NCBI RefSeq assembly: GCF_030709675.1
Contig: NZ_JAUZQD010000010.1
Span: forward strand, 1-64,000
From: Symbioplanes lichenis
Lineage (GTDB): Bacteria; Actinomycetota; Actinomycetes; Mycobacteriales; Micromonosporaceae
DNA: 64,000 nucleotides
Reading direction: 5' to 3'
The notes under the pieces were generated by a model that searched no databases, was not told the origin of the DNA, and saw only the letters and a program-made list of their open reading frames with translations. Made by a program: the position numbers and the translations under genes. Below are positions 1 through 9,094 of this stretch, piece by piece (the first letter of the stretch is position 1; each line of letters opens with the position of its first letter).

Positions 1-25
1 TCGCCTTCCTCGCGGAGGTCAGGTC

Positions 26-29
<4 letters not shown>
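1..29 (+). CDS. 3' end of an upstream gene, possibly kdpD
   Basis: The frame beginning at base 3 reads AFLAEVRS and stops with the TGA at 27-29, which overlaps the kdpE ATG as ATGA. A sensor kinase gene (kdpD) normally lies directly upstream of kdpE and is often coupled this way. Only nine codons are visible, so the identity rests on context alone. Confidence 0.35.
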
Positions 30-695
<666 letters not shown>

Positions 696-703
<8 letters not shown>

Positions 704-757
704 AGGCCATGGAGGCCGTGAAGGCCATGGAGGCCGTGAAGGCCGTGAAGGCCATGA
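696..757 (+). repeat. 18-bp tandem repeat spanning the kdpE stop codon
   Basis: The unit GGCCGTGAAGGCCATGGA occurs at 696-713 and 714-731, followed by a half unit (732-740) and a nearly full copy (741-757). The kdpE TGA (701-703) lies in the first unit, so the repeat is a duplication of the gene's 3' end. Because 18 is divisible by three, a GTG at 700 opens a repetitive 45-codon frame overlapping the stop as GTGA. It runs toward a convergent gene and is unlikely to be a real gene. Confidence 0.9.
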
Positions 758-760
758 CGG

Positions 761-1696
761 TTACGCACCGGGCGATCGAAGTGACACGCGGAACTCGCGC
801 GGTGGCATCCCGACGACGCGCCGGAAGGCGGTGCTGAAGGCACTCTCGGACTGGTAGCCGATGGCCGTGGCGATGGCGGCGAGGGAGTCCTCGGTGCGCA
901 GGGCCGCCCGGGCGAGCTGCATGCGCCACTCGATGAGGTAGTCCAGGGGAGGTCGCCCCACCCGGGCCCGGAAGGTCGCGGCGAAGGCCGACCTCGACAT
1001 CGTCGCGATCCGGGCCAGCTCCTCGAGCGTCCAGCGGCGACCCGGGTCGGCGTGGACCGCGCGCAACGCCGCCCCGATCCCGTCGTCGGCCACCGAGGCC
1101 AGCCAGCCCAGGGGCTCCGGGGACGAGCCGGCGTGCGACCTCAGCATCTGCACCAGCAGGATGTGGGCCAGATGCTCGAGAACCAGCGACCGGCCGACCT
1201 TGTGCGTCCCCATCTCGTGGACGAGCAGGGTGGCGATGGTCCAGAGCAGCTTCTCGCCGGCCTCGCCCGCCCGGACGATCATGGCCGGAGGAAGCGAGGA
1301 GAACAGCGCCGACCCGTCGGAGTCCTGGAACTCGAAGTCGACGCTGCACATGTACGCCGTCTGTGTGGGCCCGCCCGCGTCCGACAGGCCCGCGCGCGCC
1401 GCTTCGACCGAGCTCCCGAGGCCGTAGGGCGGCGGATTCCCGAGCAGATAGAAGTCGCCTTCGGTCAGGAGGAGCGGCTCCAGCCCGTCGATGCACAGCC
1501 AGGACTCGCCTTCCACCACCACGCCGAGCTTGACGTGCGGGAAGGGCGAGAACCGGACTCCCCACGGCGCCGCCGCGCGCAGGGGGACGGGAGCGACCGT
1601 CCGCGGCCGGGCCAGCGCCAGCACGTCCCGGATCGGGTCCTGCCCATCGAGGGCGATCCCGGCGCTGGACGATCCGTAAACACCGGTGGACTCCAC
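761..1696 (-). CDS. AraC family transcriptional regulator (cupin sensor)
   Basis: An N-terminal cupin-like sensor domain (APWGVRF, then a long beta-rich part) is followed by a C-terminal pair of helix-turn-helix motifs of AraC type over the last 100 residues. The second ends with the typical IGYQSESAFSTAFRR signature and PPREFR. The longest reading frame would start with TTG at 1759, only about 20 bp from the divergent reductase start. I prefer the GTG at 1694-1696, which leaves room for a divergent promoter and fits the family, where the sensor starts near DPIRDVL. The neighbouring aldo/keto reductase is its likely target. Confidence 0.8.
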   Translation of the reverse strand: MESTGVYGSSSAGIALDGQDPIRDVLALARPRTVAPVPLRAAAPWGVRFSPFPHVKLGVVVEGESWLCIDGLEPLLLTEGDFYLLGNPPPYGLGSSVEAARAGLSDAGGPTQTAYMCSVDFEFQDSDGSALFSSLPPAMIVRAGEAGEKLLWTIATLLVHEMGTHKVGRSLVLEHLAHILLVQMLRSHAGSSPEPLGWLASVADDGIGAALRAVHADPGRRWTLEELARIATMSRSAFAATFRARVGRPPLDYLIEWRMQLARAALRTEDSLAAIATAIGYQSESAFSTAFRRVVGMPPREFRVSLRSPGA

Positions 1697-1779
1697 GTTA
1701 TGGAATATACGCGCGGCGGGAGAAACGATGGATGCCGGGCGGCGGACGCCGCGGATCAACGCGAGGAGTCATGAAAGTC

Positions 1780-2778
1780 ATGCGATACCGATTTCTCGGG
1801 AGATCAGGGCTGCGGGTGTCGGAGCTGTCGCTGGGGACCGGCAACTTCGGCCTGGGCTGGGGGCACGGCGCGGACGCGGCCGAGTCCAAGGCGATGTACG
1901 ACACCTATCGGGAGGCGGGCGGCAACTTCATCGACACCGCGTCCAACTATCAGGCCGGCGACGCCGAGCAATATCTGGCGGACATCATCGCCTCGGACCG
2001 TGAGGACATCGTCCTGTCGACGAAGTACACCATGGGGTCCGACGCGGCCAGCGGTCTGCAGTTCACCGGGAACGGCCGGAAGGCGATGGTCCAGTCGCTG
2101 GAGCTGAGCCTGCGCCGGCTGCGTACCGACCGGGTGGACGTCTTCTGGGCCCACGTGGCCGACGAGTCCACCCCCGTCGAGGAGATCCTGCGGACCTTCG
2201 ACGACCTCACGGCCGCCGGCAAGATCCTGTACGCCGGACTGTGCAACTTCCCGGCCTGGCGAGTGGCGACGGCAGTCACCCTGGCGGAGCAACGGGGCTG
2301 GGCTGCTCCCGTGGCCATCCAGTCCGAGTACAGCCTGGTCGAGCGCAGTGCCGACCGGGAGTTGCTGCCCATGGCCGACGCCTTCGGCCTGGGCGTGCTC
2401 GGGTTCACGCCGCTCGGTGGTGGTCTCTTGACGGGCAAGTACCGGCGCGGGGAGACGGGACGCGCCCAGAGTTCGATCAGCCAGTTCCTGCACCGGGAGG
2501 AGGACGCCGGCAAGGCGAAGATCCTGGACGCCGCCGAGAGCGTCGCCCGGGATCTCGGCACGACTCCCGACCGGGTGGCCGTCAAGTGGTCGATGGCGAA
2601 GGGCGTGATTCCTATCATCGGGCCGCGGAGCGTGGATCAGCTCATGTCGACCCTCGCGGCCGGCGCTCTAAACATCCCGGCGGATCAGCTGGAACGGCTG
2701 GACGAGGCGAGCGCGCTCCGGCTGGGCTATCCGCACGGGCTGTGGGCGCCCTTCGAACGGGCGGAGCGCAGGCCCTGA
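1780..2778 (+). CDS. Aldo/keto reductase
   Basis: NADPH-dependent carbonyl reductase of the AKR superfamily, 332 aa, cytoplasmic, with a TIM-barrel fold. The catalytic tetrad is visible as D52 and Y57 (FIDTASNY), K82 (STKYT) and the histidine of VFWAH. A C-terminal IPIIGPRS motif for the coenzyme phosphate is also present. The ATG at 1780 is preferred over the ATG at 1771 because GAGGAG at 1763-1768 is 11 bp away, against only 2 bp for the upstream codon. Divergently transcribed from the AraC regulator, which probably controls it. The substrate cannot be told from sequence. Confidence 0.85.
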   Translation: MRYRFLGRSGLRVSELSLGTGNFGLGWGHGADAAESKAMYDTYREAGGNFIDTASNYQAGDAEQYLADIIASDREDIVLSTKYTMGSDAASGLQFTGNGRKAMVQSLELSLRRLRTDRVDVFWAHVADESTPVEEILRTFDDLTAAGKILYAGLCNFPAWRVATAVTLAEQRGWAAPVAIQSEYSLVERSADRELLPMADAFGLGVLGFTPLGGGLLTGKYRRGETGRAQSSISQFLHREEDAGKAKILDAAESVARDLGTTPDRVAVKWSMAKGVIPIIGPRSVDQLMSTLAAGALNIPADQLERLDEASALRLGYPHGLWAPFERAERRP

Positions 2779-2865
2779 GATCTTCGACGGATATCACTTT
2801 ACGTCGATCTTACCGGTGACCCGGCACGGTCCTTCCCAGATCCAGACCAGGGAGGACAGTCGACA

Positions 2866-3594
2866 GTGGGTTCGTACAGAAAATGGGGGTGGGGTCTCGG
2901 CATCGCGACCGTCACCGCCGTGAGCGCCTTCGGGATCGCGTCATGGCAGGCGAACGCGGCGCCGGGCGACCCCAGTCCGGGAGTCGGCGGCATGCTGCCG
3001 AAGGTGTCGGATCCCGATCCGGTGCCCGAGGCGGCCGCCGGGACCGGCAGCGACGCGCTGACCTCGACCGAGGTGGACAAGGCGCGCGCTGCCGCGCTCA
3101 CCCCGCAGCTCGCCGCCGACGCGCGCGGCGTGACCGGCGAGGCCGGCCCGGAGTATCTGTCAGCCGATCTGGGGCTCGACGGCAGTGGCCGGGAGGCGGA
3201 GCTCTACTTCTACGACTACAAGACCGACAAGCTCGTCAAGCAGGTCGTCGACGCGAGCACGGGCAAGCTCGTGCACAGCTACTCCGCCACGGGCATGCAG
3301 CCGCCGGCCTCGCCGCGGGAGGCGACGGTCGCGCTGGATCTGCTGCTGGCCGATCCGCTCAGCGCCGGCTTCAAGGCCGCGTACGCCGACGCCACCGGCC
3401 AGGCCTTCGCGGGCAAGGAGGGGCTGAACGTCACCGCGCACATCTACAAGGCCAAGCCCGCCGACACCGGGGCGAGCCAGTGCGGCAAGAAGCGCTGCGT
3501 TCAGCTCATCGTGCAGACCGGCGACGGTCAGTTCATCAACGTGACCGACGTCGTTGTCGACCTGTCCGGGCGCAAGGTCGCCCGCCTTTCATGA
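2866..3594 (+). CDS. Secreted small subunit of a split copper amine oxidase (tyramine oxidase subunit B type)
   Basis: Secreted protein of 242 aa with a signal peptide (hydrophobic stretch about 8-30 ending ANAAP). The mature part has the ELYFYDYKTDKLVKQVVD strand-turn-strand pattern and an MQPP-SP-EA helix, resembling the non-catalytic N2/N3 domains that precede the catalytic domain in full-length copper amine oxidases. The next gene encodes the catalytic domain alone, and the two overlap or nearly abut, so they probably form one secreted enzyme. GTG start with a GGGAGGA ribosome site upstream. The assignment is from family resemblance and context. Confidence 0.7.
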   Translation: MGSYRKWGWGLGIATVTAVSAFGIASWQANAAPGDPSPGVGGMLPKVSDPDPVPEAAAGTGSDALTSTEVDKARAAALTPQLAADARGVTGEAGPEYLSADLGLDGSGREAELYFYDYKTDKLVKQVVDASTGKLVHSYSATGMQPPASPREATVALDLLLADPLSAGFKAAYADATGQAFAGKEGLNVTAHIYKAKPADTGASQCGKKRCVQLIVQTGDGQFINVTDVVVDLSGRKVARLS

Positions 3595-3605
3595 ACGAGG
3601 GCCGC

Positions 3606-4946
3606 ATGAAGTTCCGTACGATCGCCGCCACTCTGCTGGCCACCGGGTCGCTGGCCCTGGTCGCGCCCGGCCGGGCCGAGGCCGCGCCGGAGCCGTCGCC
3701 CTGCGGTGCGGCCGCCACGGTCAAGGAGACGCTGCCCAACGGCACGACGTGGCAGCTCTGCTGGCGCATCAACGACCGGGCCGGCCTGGTCCTGAACAAC
3801 GTCTTCCTCTCCTCGCCGCGCCAGCCCGAGCCCGTGCAGGTGCTCAACTCCATCCGGCTCGCGCAGCTCAACGTGCCCTACGACTCCGGTGACACCGAGT
3901 ACAACGACCTCACCGAGTACGGCCTGGGCAGCTACAACATGGAGACGCTCACGGGCGAGGACTGCAAGGGCGGCTCCGCGCGTACGGGCTCCGACGGCGG
4001 CGCCGACCCGCAACAGCGCGAGCTGCTCTGCGTCAGCGCGGAGCCGGCGGGCCTGGCCAACCGCCTGCACGACTACGAGTACGACGAGGAGACGGGCGAG
4101 GGCACCGAGAAGGTCTACTCGCGTCAGGGTCACGAGCTCGTGCTCCGGGCGATCAGCAAGGTCGGCTGGTACGAGTACGTGACCGAGTACCGCCTCGGCG
4201 ACACCGGCCAGATCTCGGCCCGCCTCGGCGCGACCGGCGACCTGGCCCCCGGCGAGTACTCGCAGGCGGACCGGGGCTGGCCGATCGGCAAGGAGGCCCG
4301 CGACTACGCGACCATGCACTATCACAGCGCGTTCTGGCGGGTCGACTTCAACATCGGTGGCAAGGGCGGCGAGACCGTCGAGCAGTACGACACCAAGCTC
4401 GACGGCGAGGGCGCGATGACCGCCAAGCTCACCACGACCAGGAAGACCATCGCCAAGGAGGGCAGCTTCAACAAGGCCGACCGCCGCTGGTGGCGCGTCG
4501 CCAGCCCCACGAGTACGAACGCCGACGGGCACAAGCGCTCGTACGAGCTGATCACCGGGGCCGACGACCCGTACGAGGGGCACCCGGAGACGCAGCCGGA
4601 CGTCACCTTCACGCAGGCGAACCTGTGCGAGAAGTGGGCGTCGGACAACATCTCGGACCCCGAGTGCCCGCTGGGCATCAAGACGATCCTCGACTTCGCC
4701 GCCGACAAGCAGAAGATGACCGACCCGGTGATGTGGGTGCGGGTGGGCTTCCACCACGTGCCGCGGGACGAGGACCAGAGCCCGATGCCGATGCACTGGC
4801 AGGGCTTCGATCTGGCGCCGCGCGACTTCACGGCGATCAACCCGATCGCGCCGGACGGGCGGGAGAACGTCAACGGGAACCCGTACCCGGAGGAGGAGCC
4901 CTCGACTCCTTCTGAGCCGCCGGCTTCGTCGGCCGCGCGGAACTGA
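3606..4946 (+). CDS. Secreted copper amine oxidase catalytic subunit
   Basis: A 446-aa secreted protein (signal peptide about 1-26) made only of the catalytic domain. It keeps the base aspartate (YDSG, D93), the cofactor tyrosine region (GWYEY, Y189), two copper histidines (MHYH, H238/H240) and the third in GFHHVPRDED (H383 or H384). The usual Asn-Tyr-Asp/Glu motif for topaquinone formation reads Trp-Tyr-Glu here, which is unusual. It would oxidise primary amines to aldehydes with release of ammonia and H2O2. The ATG at 3606 has GAGG 5-6 bp upstream. An alternative ATG at 3591 overlaps the stop of the preceding subunit gene (ATGA). Confidence 0.8.
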   Translation: MKFRTIAATLLATGSLALVAPGRAEAAPEPSPCGAAATVKETLPNGTTWQLCWRINDRAGLVLNNVFLSSPRQPEPVQVLNSIRLAQLNVPYDSGDTEYNDLTEYGLGSYNMETLTGEDCKGGSARTGSDGGADPQQRELLCVSAEPAGLANRLHDYEYDEETGEGTEKVYSRQGHELVLRAISKVGWYEYVTEYRLGDTGQISARLGATGDLAPGEYSQADRGWPIGKEARDYATMHYHSAFWRVDFNIGGKGGETVEQYDTKLDGEGAMTAKLTTTRKTIAKEGSFNKADRRWWRVASPTSTNADGHKRSYELITGADDPYEGHPETQPDVTFTQANLCEKWASDNISDPECPLGIKTILDFAADKQKMTDPVMWVRVGFHHVPRDEDQSPMPMHWQGFDLAPRDFTAINPIAPDGRENVNGNPYPEEEPSTPSEPPASSAARN

Positions 4947-4949
4947 GCC

Positions 4950-5525
4950 TTGTTCCGTCGTCTCGCCGCCGCGCTGGTCCTTGCTGTGACCGGCGTGGCG
5001 GTGTTCTTCGGGGTGAGTCGCGCCGATGAGCCTGTTCCGCGCGACAAACCGGCCCCGCAAGCGGCCGCCGTCACCGTGGCGGTGCCTTCCGGCGCTGACG
5101 TGCACTACGCGCAGATGATGGCGGACCATCACGGGCAGGCCGTCCGGATGAGCCGGGCGCTGCTCGCCAAGCCGGGCGTCCCGGAGCGGATCGCGGCGAT
5201 CGCCGACTTCATCGCGCACGACCAGCAGCGCGAGATCGACGAGTCGAACGCGTGGCTGGCGGCGTGGAACGCGCCTCCGGCCCGGGCGGGTGGCGCCATG
5301 CCCGGCATGCTGACCGAGGCGCAGCTGATGTCGCTCGACCGTGCGAAAACCGGTGCGGCCCCGGGACTGTTCCTGCGGCTGATGATCGAGCATCACGAGG
5401 GGGCCATCGTCATGTCCCGCGAGCTGCTGGCGGGCGGCGGGACCAATGTTTACGTCCACGGGCTGGCCAAGCATGTGATCAATGAGCAGTCCGCGGAGAT
5501 CGACGCGATGCGCGCGCTGCTGTAG
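4950..5525 (+). CDS. DUF305 family secreted/membrane-anchored protein
   Basis: A 191-aa protein with an N-terminal hydrophobic signal or anchor (about 5-24) and two ferritin-like repeats of the DUF305 family, each with a metal-binding-type motif: MMADHHGQAV and MIEHHEGAI. DUF305 proteins are extracytoplasmic and often linked to copper handling, but no function is settled. It starts with TTG only 3 bp after the amine oxidase stop. This suggests a shared transcript and perhaps a role in metal supply or protection for that copper enzyme; that link is inference. Confidence 0.8.
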   Translation: MFRRLAAALVLAVTGVAVFFGVSRADEPVPRDKPAPQAAAVTVAVPSGADVHYAQMMADHHGQAVRMSRALLAKPGVPERIAAIADFIAHDQQREIDESNAWLAAWNAPPARAGGAMPGMLTEAQLMSLDRAKTGAAPGLFLRLMIEHHEGAIVMSRELLAGGGTNVYVHGLAKHVINEQSAEIDAMRALL

Positions 5526-5541
5526 ACAGGAATTGGAACGA

Positions 5542-5580
5542 GCCGCCCCGGCACCGGTCACTTCCGGCGGTCGGGGCGGC
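5542..5580. terminator. Bidirectional terminator between convergent genes
   Basis: GCCGCCCCG (5542-5550) pairs with CGGGGCGGC (5572-5580), and an inner CCGG pairs within the loop. It lies between the DUF305 gene and the convergent GH12 gene, so it can serve both. There is no strong T run, as is common in high-GC actinobacteria. Confidence 0.75.
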
Positions 5581-5586
5581 CCGGGC

Positions 5587-6330
5587 TCAGCTGACTGACG
5601 CCGAGAAGGAGTTGACGGCCAGTCCGGCCCCGCCGATCCAGGGCTCGAAGCCGGCCTGGATGCTGGTGAGGTACCACGAGTTCGTGATGGCGCCCCGGTT
5701 GCGCACGTCGTTGACGAAGTCCAGGACGCTGAAGCTCCAGCTGGAGATGGGCGCCGGGGCCACGTACGAGATGACCTGGTTGGCGCCGTTGCTGCCGCGC
5801 CAGACCTGCCAGGTCCGGCCGCCGACGGTCGCGTTGCCCACGACCGAGCCGATGGGCTGGATGCTGCCCTGGCGGTTGAACCAGATCATGATCTCCTGCT
5901 GGTTGACGCCGTTGGTCCGGGGCGTCGGGTCCAGCCAGATGTCGAACGCGGCGTCATAGGTCGCCCCGCCCACGTACGTGTAACTGACGCTGCTCGTGGC
6001 GCTGCGGATGTCGCTCACCCGTCGCGGCAGCACCGATCCCGGCGAGCAGTTGCCGTAGTGGCAGCCGTAGTAGACGGCCGGGTAGGAGACGGGGGCGCCG
6101 CTGGTGTTGCCCGTGCCCTGCTGGCTGACGATGCTGAAGCCGGTGCTCGTCACATTGATGCACTGCTCGGCGGAGGTGCCCCACCGGTTGTTCATCACCG
6201 TGTAGCGGCCGCCGATGGTCGTGCTGCCGTACTGGTCGCAGATGCGGGTGTCCGCCTGCGCTTCTCCGGCCACGGCCACGGCTCCGACGCTAGCGGCGAA
6301 GACCAGGCAGGCGGCGAGGAATCTCTTCAT
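5587..6330 (-). CDS. Secreted GH12 endoglucanase
   Basis: Secreted glycoside hydrolase family 12 enzyme, 247 aa, expected to cleave beta-1,4-glucan (cellulose or xyloglucan) outside the cell. A signal peptide (1-26, ending AQA-D) precedes a single beta-jelly-roll domain. The nucleophile is E146 in QEIMIWFN and the acid/base is E229 in the family motif GFEPW. There is no carbohydrate-binding module. The start ATG at 6330 was chosen because GAGGAG lies 7 bp upstream and the signal peptide begins there. A perfect CebR box lies 22 bp upstream of the start, so cello-oligosaccharides probably induce it. Confidence 0.92.
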   Translation of the reverse strand: MKRFLAACLVFAASVGAVAVAGEAQADTRICDQYGSTTIGGRYTVMNNRWGTSAEQCINVTSTGFSIVSQQGTGNTSGAPVSYPAVYYGCHYGNCSPGSVLPRRVSDIRSATSSVSYTYVGGATYDAAFDIWLDPTPRTNGVNQQEIMIWFNRQGSIQPIGSVVGNATVGGRTWQVWRGSNGANQVISYVAPAPISSWSFSVLDFVNDVRNRGAITNSWYLTSIQAGFEPWIGGAGLAVNSFSASVS

Positions 6331-6351
6331 CAGGCTCTCCTCGAGGGGGGT

Positions 6352-6365
6352 TGGGAGCGCTCCCA
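6352..6365. promoter_or_regulatory. CebR-type operator (perfect)
   Basis: TGGGAGCGCTCCCA, the exact 14-bp palindrome bound by the LacI-family repressor CebR in Streptomyces, lies just upstream of the GH12 gene. Cellobiose or cellotriose releases CebR in that system. The regulator gene is not in this window. Confidence 0.9.
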
Positions 6366-6422
6366 CAAGGCTAGGCCAAAGACATCGAAGTTTGAAGATG
6401 TTTCGGCAACATTTCCGGGCGG

Positions 6423-6878
6423 TCAGGTCAGCAGGCCCGGCGTCGGGTTCGTGACCTGCTGAAAGATGACGGAGGTGCGGAAGCCGGTGACCTCGCGGCG
6501 CTTGCTCAGCCGGTCGGTGAGCAGCGCGTGCAGGGCGTCGAGGTCGGGTACGCCGACGTGCAGCAGGAAGTCGTCGCCGCCGGCCAGGACGAAGACGCTG
6601 AGCACCTCGGGCATCTGGGCCGCCGCGGCCTTGAAGGCGTCGATGACGGTCCGGCTCAGCGGACGGACCTGCACGGAGACGAGGGCCTGCACGCCGCGGT
6701 TGAGGGCGGCGGGGTCGATGTCGGCGTGGTAGCCCCGGATCACGCCGCGGCGGGTCAGGGCGCGCACCCGTTCGAGACAGGTGGACGGGGAGACGCCGAC
6801 CAGACGGGCGAGCTCACGGTTGGACAACCGTGCATCTGACTGGAGCTGGGCGACAATGCGCGCGTCGAGTTCGTCCAC
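6423..6878 (-). CDS. Lrp/AsnC family transcriptional regulator
   Basis: A 151-aa feast/famine regulator, the standard length for the family. The N-terminal HTH begins DELDARIVAQLQ and contains SNRELARLVGVSPSTCLERV; the C-terminal alpha/beta RAM domain binds amino acids. The GTG at 6876-6878 is where the Lrp family consensus begins; the reading frame continues far upstream only because it is open in GC-rich sequence. It is divergent from an amino acid exporter gene starting 79 bp away, the classical arrangement for an Lrp-type activator and its export target. Confidence 0.88.
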   Translation of the reverse strand: MDELDARIVAQLQSDARLSNRELARLVGVSPSTCLERVRALTRRGVIRGYHADIDPAALNRGVQALVSVQVRPLSRTVIDAFKAAAAQMPEVLSVFVLAGGDDFLLHVGVPDLDALHALLTDRLSKRREVTGFRTSVIFQQVTNPTPGLLT

Positions 6879-6956
6879 GGGCCTATGATGCCAGCGATTT
6901 CGATCAAACGTTCGGTGGTGGCCGCCAAGATCCGCACATCTGCCTACCGTCGCGGG

Positions 6957-8231
6957 ATGACGGAGCATCGTTTGGGGATCTGGCAGGGCACGGCCACCGT
7001 GCTCGGCGGCGTACTGGGGCCGGGCATGCTGGTGCTGCCCCACCTGGCGGCGCGGGCGGCGGGCCCGGGCTCGGTGCTGGCGTGGGCGGGGCTGATCCTG
7101 GTCAGCGTCCCCGTCGCGTTCACGTTCGCGCTGCTCGGGCTGCGGCATCCCGACGGCGGCGGGGTGGCGCACTTCGCCGGGACGGCGCTGGGCCGCCGGG
7201 CGTACGCCATCGTGGGCTGGTGGTTCTTCGCGGCCGTGCCGGTCGGCATCCTCGCCGGGGCGCTGGCCGGTGGCCTCTATGCGGCGGAGGCGTTCGGCGG
7301 GGGCGGCCGGATGGCCCTGGTGATCGCGGGCGCGCTGCTGGTGGCGGCGTTCGCGGCGAACGCGGCGGGGCTGCGGACCAGCGGGCGCATGCAGGTCGTG
7401 ATGGTGGCCCTGCTGGTCGTGGTGCTGACCGCCGCCATCGCCGTGAGCCTGCCGGAGGTCCGCGCCGAGCGGTTCGAGCCGTTCCTGCCGCACGGGTTCG
7501 CCGGGGTCGGCAGCGCCGTCGGCGTGCTGGTCTTCGCATTCGTGGGCTGGGAGGCCGCCAGCCACCTGTCGGCGGACTTCGCGGGCCGGCGCCTGCTGAC
7601 AGCGACCGGCCTCACGCTGGCGGCGATCACCGTGATCTATCTCGGGGTGGCGATCACGGTCGTCGGCTCCGGCGCGGCGGCGTCGCCCGTGCCGCTGACC
7701 GCCATGCTGGCCGGGATCGGCCCGGCCGCCGAGCCGCTGACCGGGGCGGCGGCGCTCGTGCTGACGTTCGGCGCGGTCAACACCTATGTCGCGGGCGCCA
7801 CGCGGCTCGGGCGGGGGCTGCTGCCGCGCCGGGTCTCCTCGCCGCAGCGCGGCCTGCTCGTGCTGGGGGCGGCGACGGCGGCCGCCGGTGTGGCCGCGCT
7901 GGTAGGGCACGTCGGGCTGGATGCCCTGCTGCGCACCACGTCCGCCTGCCTGGCCGCCGTCACCTTCGTCGGCACGCTGGCCGCCGTACGGCTGCTGCCG
8001 GCGGGCCGGATGCGGGCGGTCGCGCTGCTCGGAACCACGCTCACCGGGTCGATGGTGCTGCTCAGCGGCGTCTACCTGGTCGCGCCCGCCCTCATCGCCG
8101 GCCTCGTTCTCGCCACAAGCCGGATCAGGCCTCAGCGGGCGCTGACGAACGCGGCGATGCCCATGTCGGCGGTCACGGCGACGGCGGCGGAGTCGGCCAC
8201 CCGGTTCAGCGCCTCGACCGCCTCGAACTGA
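6957..8231 (+). CDS. yjeH: YjeH-type amino acid exporter (APC superfamily)
   Basis: Integral membrane protein of 424 aa with about 12 predicted membrane segments. The first 100 residues closely follow E. coli YjeH, an exporter of methionine and branched-chain amino acids: the GIWQGTATVLGGVLGPGMLVLP opening (read across about 8-29), the HPDGGGVAHFAG loop and the WWFFAAVPVGI helix. The start ATG at 6957 begins the conserved region. The divergent Lrp gene is its likely regulator. Its 3' end overlaps the convergent SDR gene by 100 bp. Confidence 0.82.
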   Translation: MTEHRLGIWQGTATVLGGVLGPGMLVLPHLAARAAGPGSVLAWAGLILVSVPVAFTFALLGLRHPDGGGVAHFAGTALGRRAYAIVGWWFFAAVPVGILAGALAGGLYAAEAFGGGGRMALVIAGALLVAAFAANAAGLRTSGRMQVVMVALLVVVLTAAIAVSLPEVRAERFEPFLPHGFAGVGSAVGVLVFAFVGWEAASHLSADFAGRRLLTATGLTLAAITVIYLGVAITVVGSGAAASPVPLTAMLAGIGPAAEPLTGAAALVLTFGAVNTYVAGATRLGRGLLPRRVSSPQRGLLVLGAATAAAGVAALVGHVGLDALLRTTSACLAAVTFVGTLAAVRLLPAGRMRAVALLGTTLTGSMVLLSGVYLVAPALIAGLVLATSRIRPQRALTNAAMPMSAVTATAAESATRFSASTASN

Positions 8232-9004
8232 GCCGCCGGCGCGACCACCGTCCGCCGGGGCCGCTTGCCCTCCGGCGCCTCGACCAGCCGCACGACAGCC
8301 TCGGCGACCACGGCCGGGTCGCCGGGGTTCGCCTGCTGGGGACTGGTGATCGCCGCCATGAAGCCGCCCAGGGCCTCGCCGTAGGCGCCCATCCGCTCCT
8401 GGTCGGCCGGCAGCGTGGCGTTGGCGCCGATGTTGGTCGGATAGGGGGCCGCGTCGAGGATGACGGACTCCACCCCGTGCGGGGCCAGCTCGTCGTGCCA
8501 CGCCTCGGTGAGGCTCGCCAGCGCCGCCTTGCTCGCCGCGTAGAGACCGCTGAACGGCACAGTCACCCGGCTCGACAGGGAGCCGATCTGCAGGAGCAGC
8601 CCGGCGCCCTGCCGGCGCAGGTGGGGCAGGGCGGCCCGGTTGACCCGCAGCGCCCCGAACACGTTGAGGTCGAACTGGCGCTGCGCCTCCTCCGCGGTGA
8701 AGGGCTCGACCGGCCCCACGAAGATGCCGCCGGCGTTGTTGACGACGACGTCGAGGCGCCCCGCCGCGCCGATCACCTCGGTCACCGCCCGGTCCGCGGA
8801 GGCCTGATCGGTGACGTCGATCTCGACCACGCGCAGGTCGGCGCCCTCGAGCGCGGCCAGCTCGGCGGCGGCGCGCTGGTTGCGGCCGCGTACGTCCCGC
8901 AGGCCCGCGAAAACCCGGTGCCCGCGCCGGGCCAGCGCCTCGGCCGTCAACCGGCCGAAGCCCGTGCTCGCCCCGGTGACCAGCACCACGCGTTGGTCGC
9001 TCAT
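8132..9004 (-). CDS. SDR family oxidoreductase
   Basis: Short-chain dehydrogenase/reductase of 290 aa, somewhat longer than the classical 250. The Rossmann motif TGASTGFG is near residue 11, NNAG supports the central sheet, S-L-S gives the catalytic serine, and YAASK the Tyr/Lys pair. The substrate is unknown. Transcribed from its own upstream region, which carries two palindromic operator-like sites (9026-9081). Its 3' end overlaps the convergent exporter gene by 100 bp. Confidence 0.88.
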   Translation of the reverse strand: MSDQRVVLVTGASTGFGRLTAEALARRGHRVFAGLRDVRGRNQRAAAELAALEGADLRVVEIDVTDQASADRAVTEVIGAAGRLDVVVNNAGGIFVGPVEPFTAEEAQRQFDLNVFGALRVNRAALPHLRRQGAGLLLQIGSLSSRVTVPFSGLYAASKAALASLTEAWHDELAPHGVESVILDAAPYPTNIGANATLPADQERMGAYGEALGGFMAAITSPQQANPGDPAVVAEAVVRLVEAPEGKRPRRTVVAPAAQFEAVEALNRVADSAAVAVTADMGIAAFVSAR

Positions 9005-9025
9005 CGTTTCCTCTCCCGGTCCTCA

Positions 9026-9081
9026 AAACGGGGTGGCACCCCGATTTCCGTCTCCACGGTAACCGGAGTGCCACCCCGTTT
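9026..9081. promoter_or_regulatory. Paired palindromic operators upstream of the SDR gene
   Basis: CGGGGTGGCACCCCG (9029-9043) is a 15-bp palindrome with an odd centre. A second, slightly degenerate copy CGGAGTGCCACCCCG lies at 9064-9078. The two copies also form a 13-bp inverted repeat (AAACGGGGTGGCA / TGCCACCCCGTTT). Spacing and position fit two dimer-binding sites for a TetR- or MarR-like repressor; no such regulator gene is adjacent. Confidence 0.65.
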
Positions 9082-9094
9082 GTCAACCGGGCTC

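Noticed and set aside
2883..3590. Extension of the copper amine oxidase frame far upstream
   Set aside because: Low-complexity arginine-rich sequence overlapping the small subunit; the signal peptide begins at 3606.
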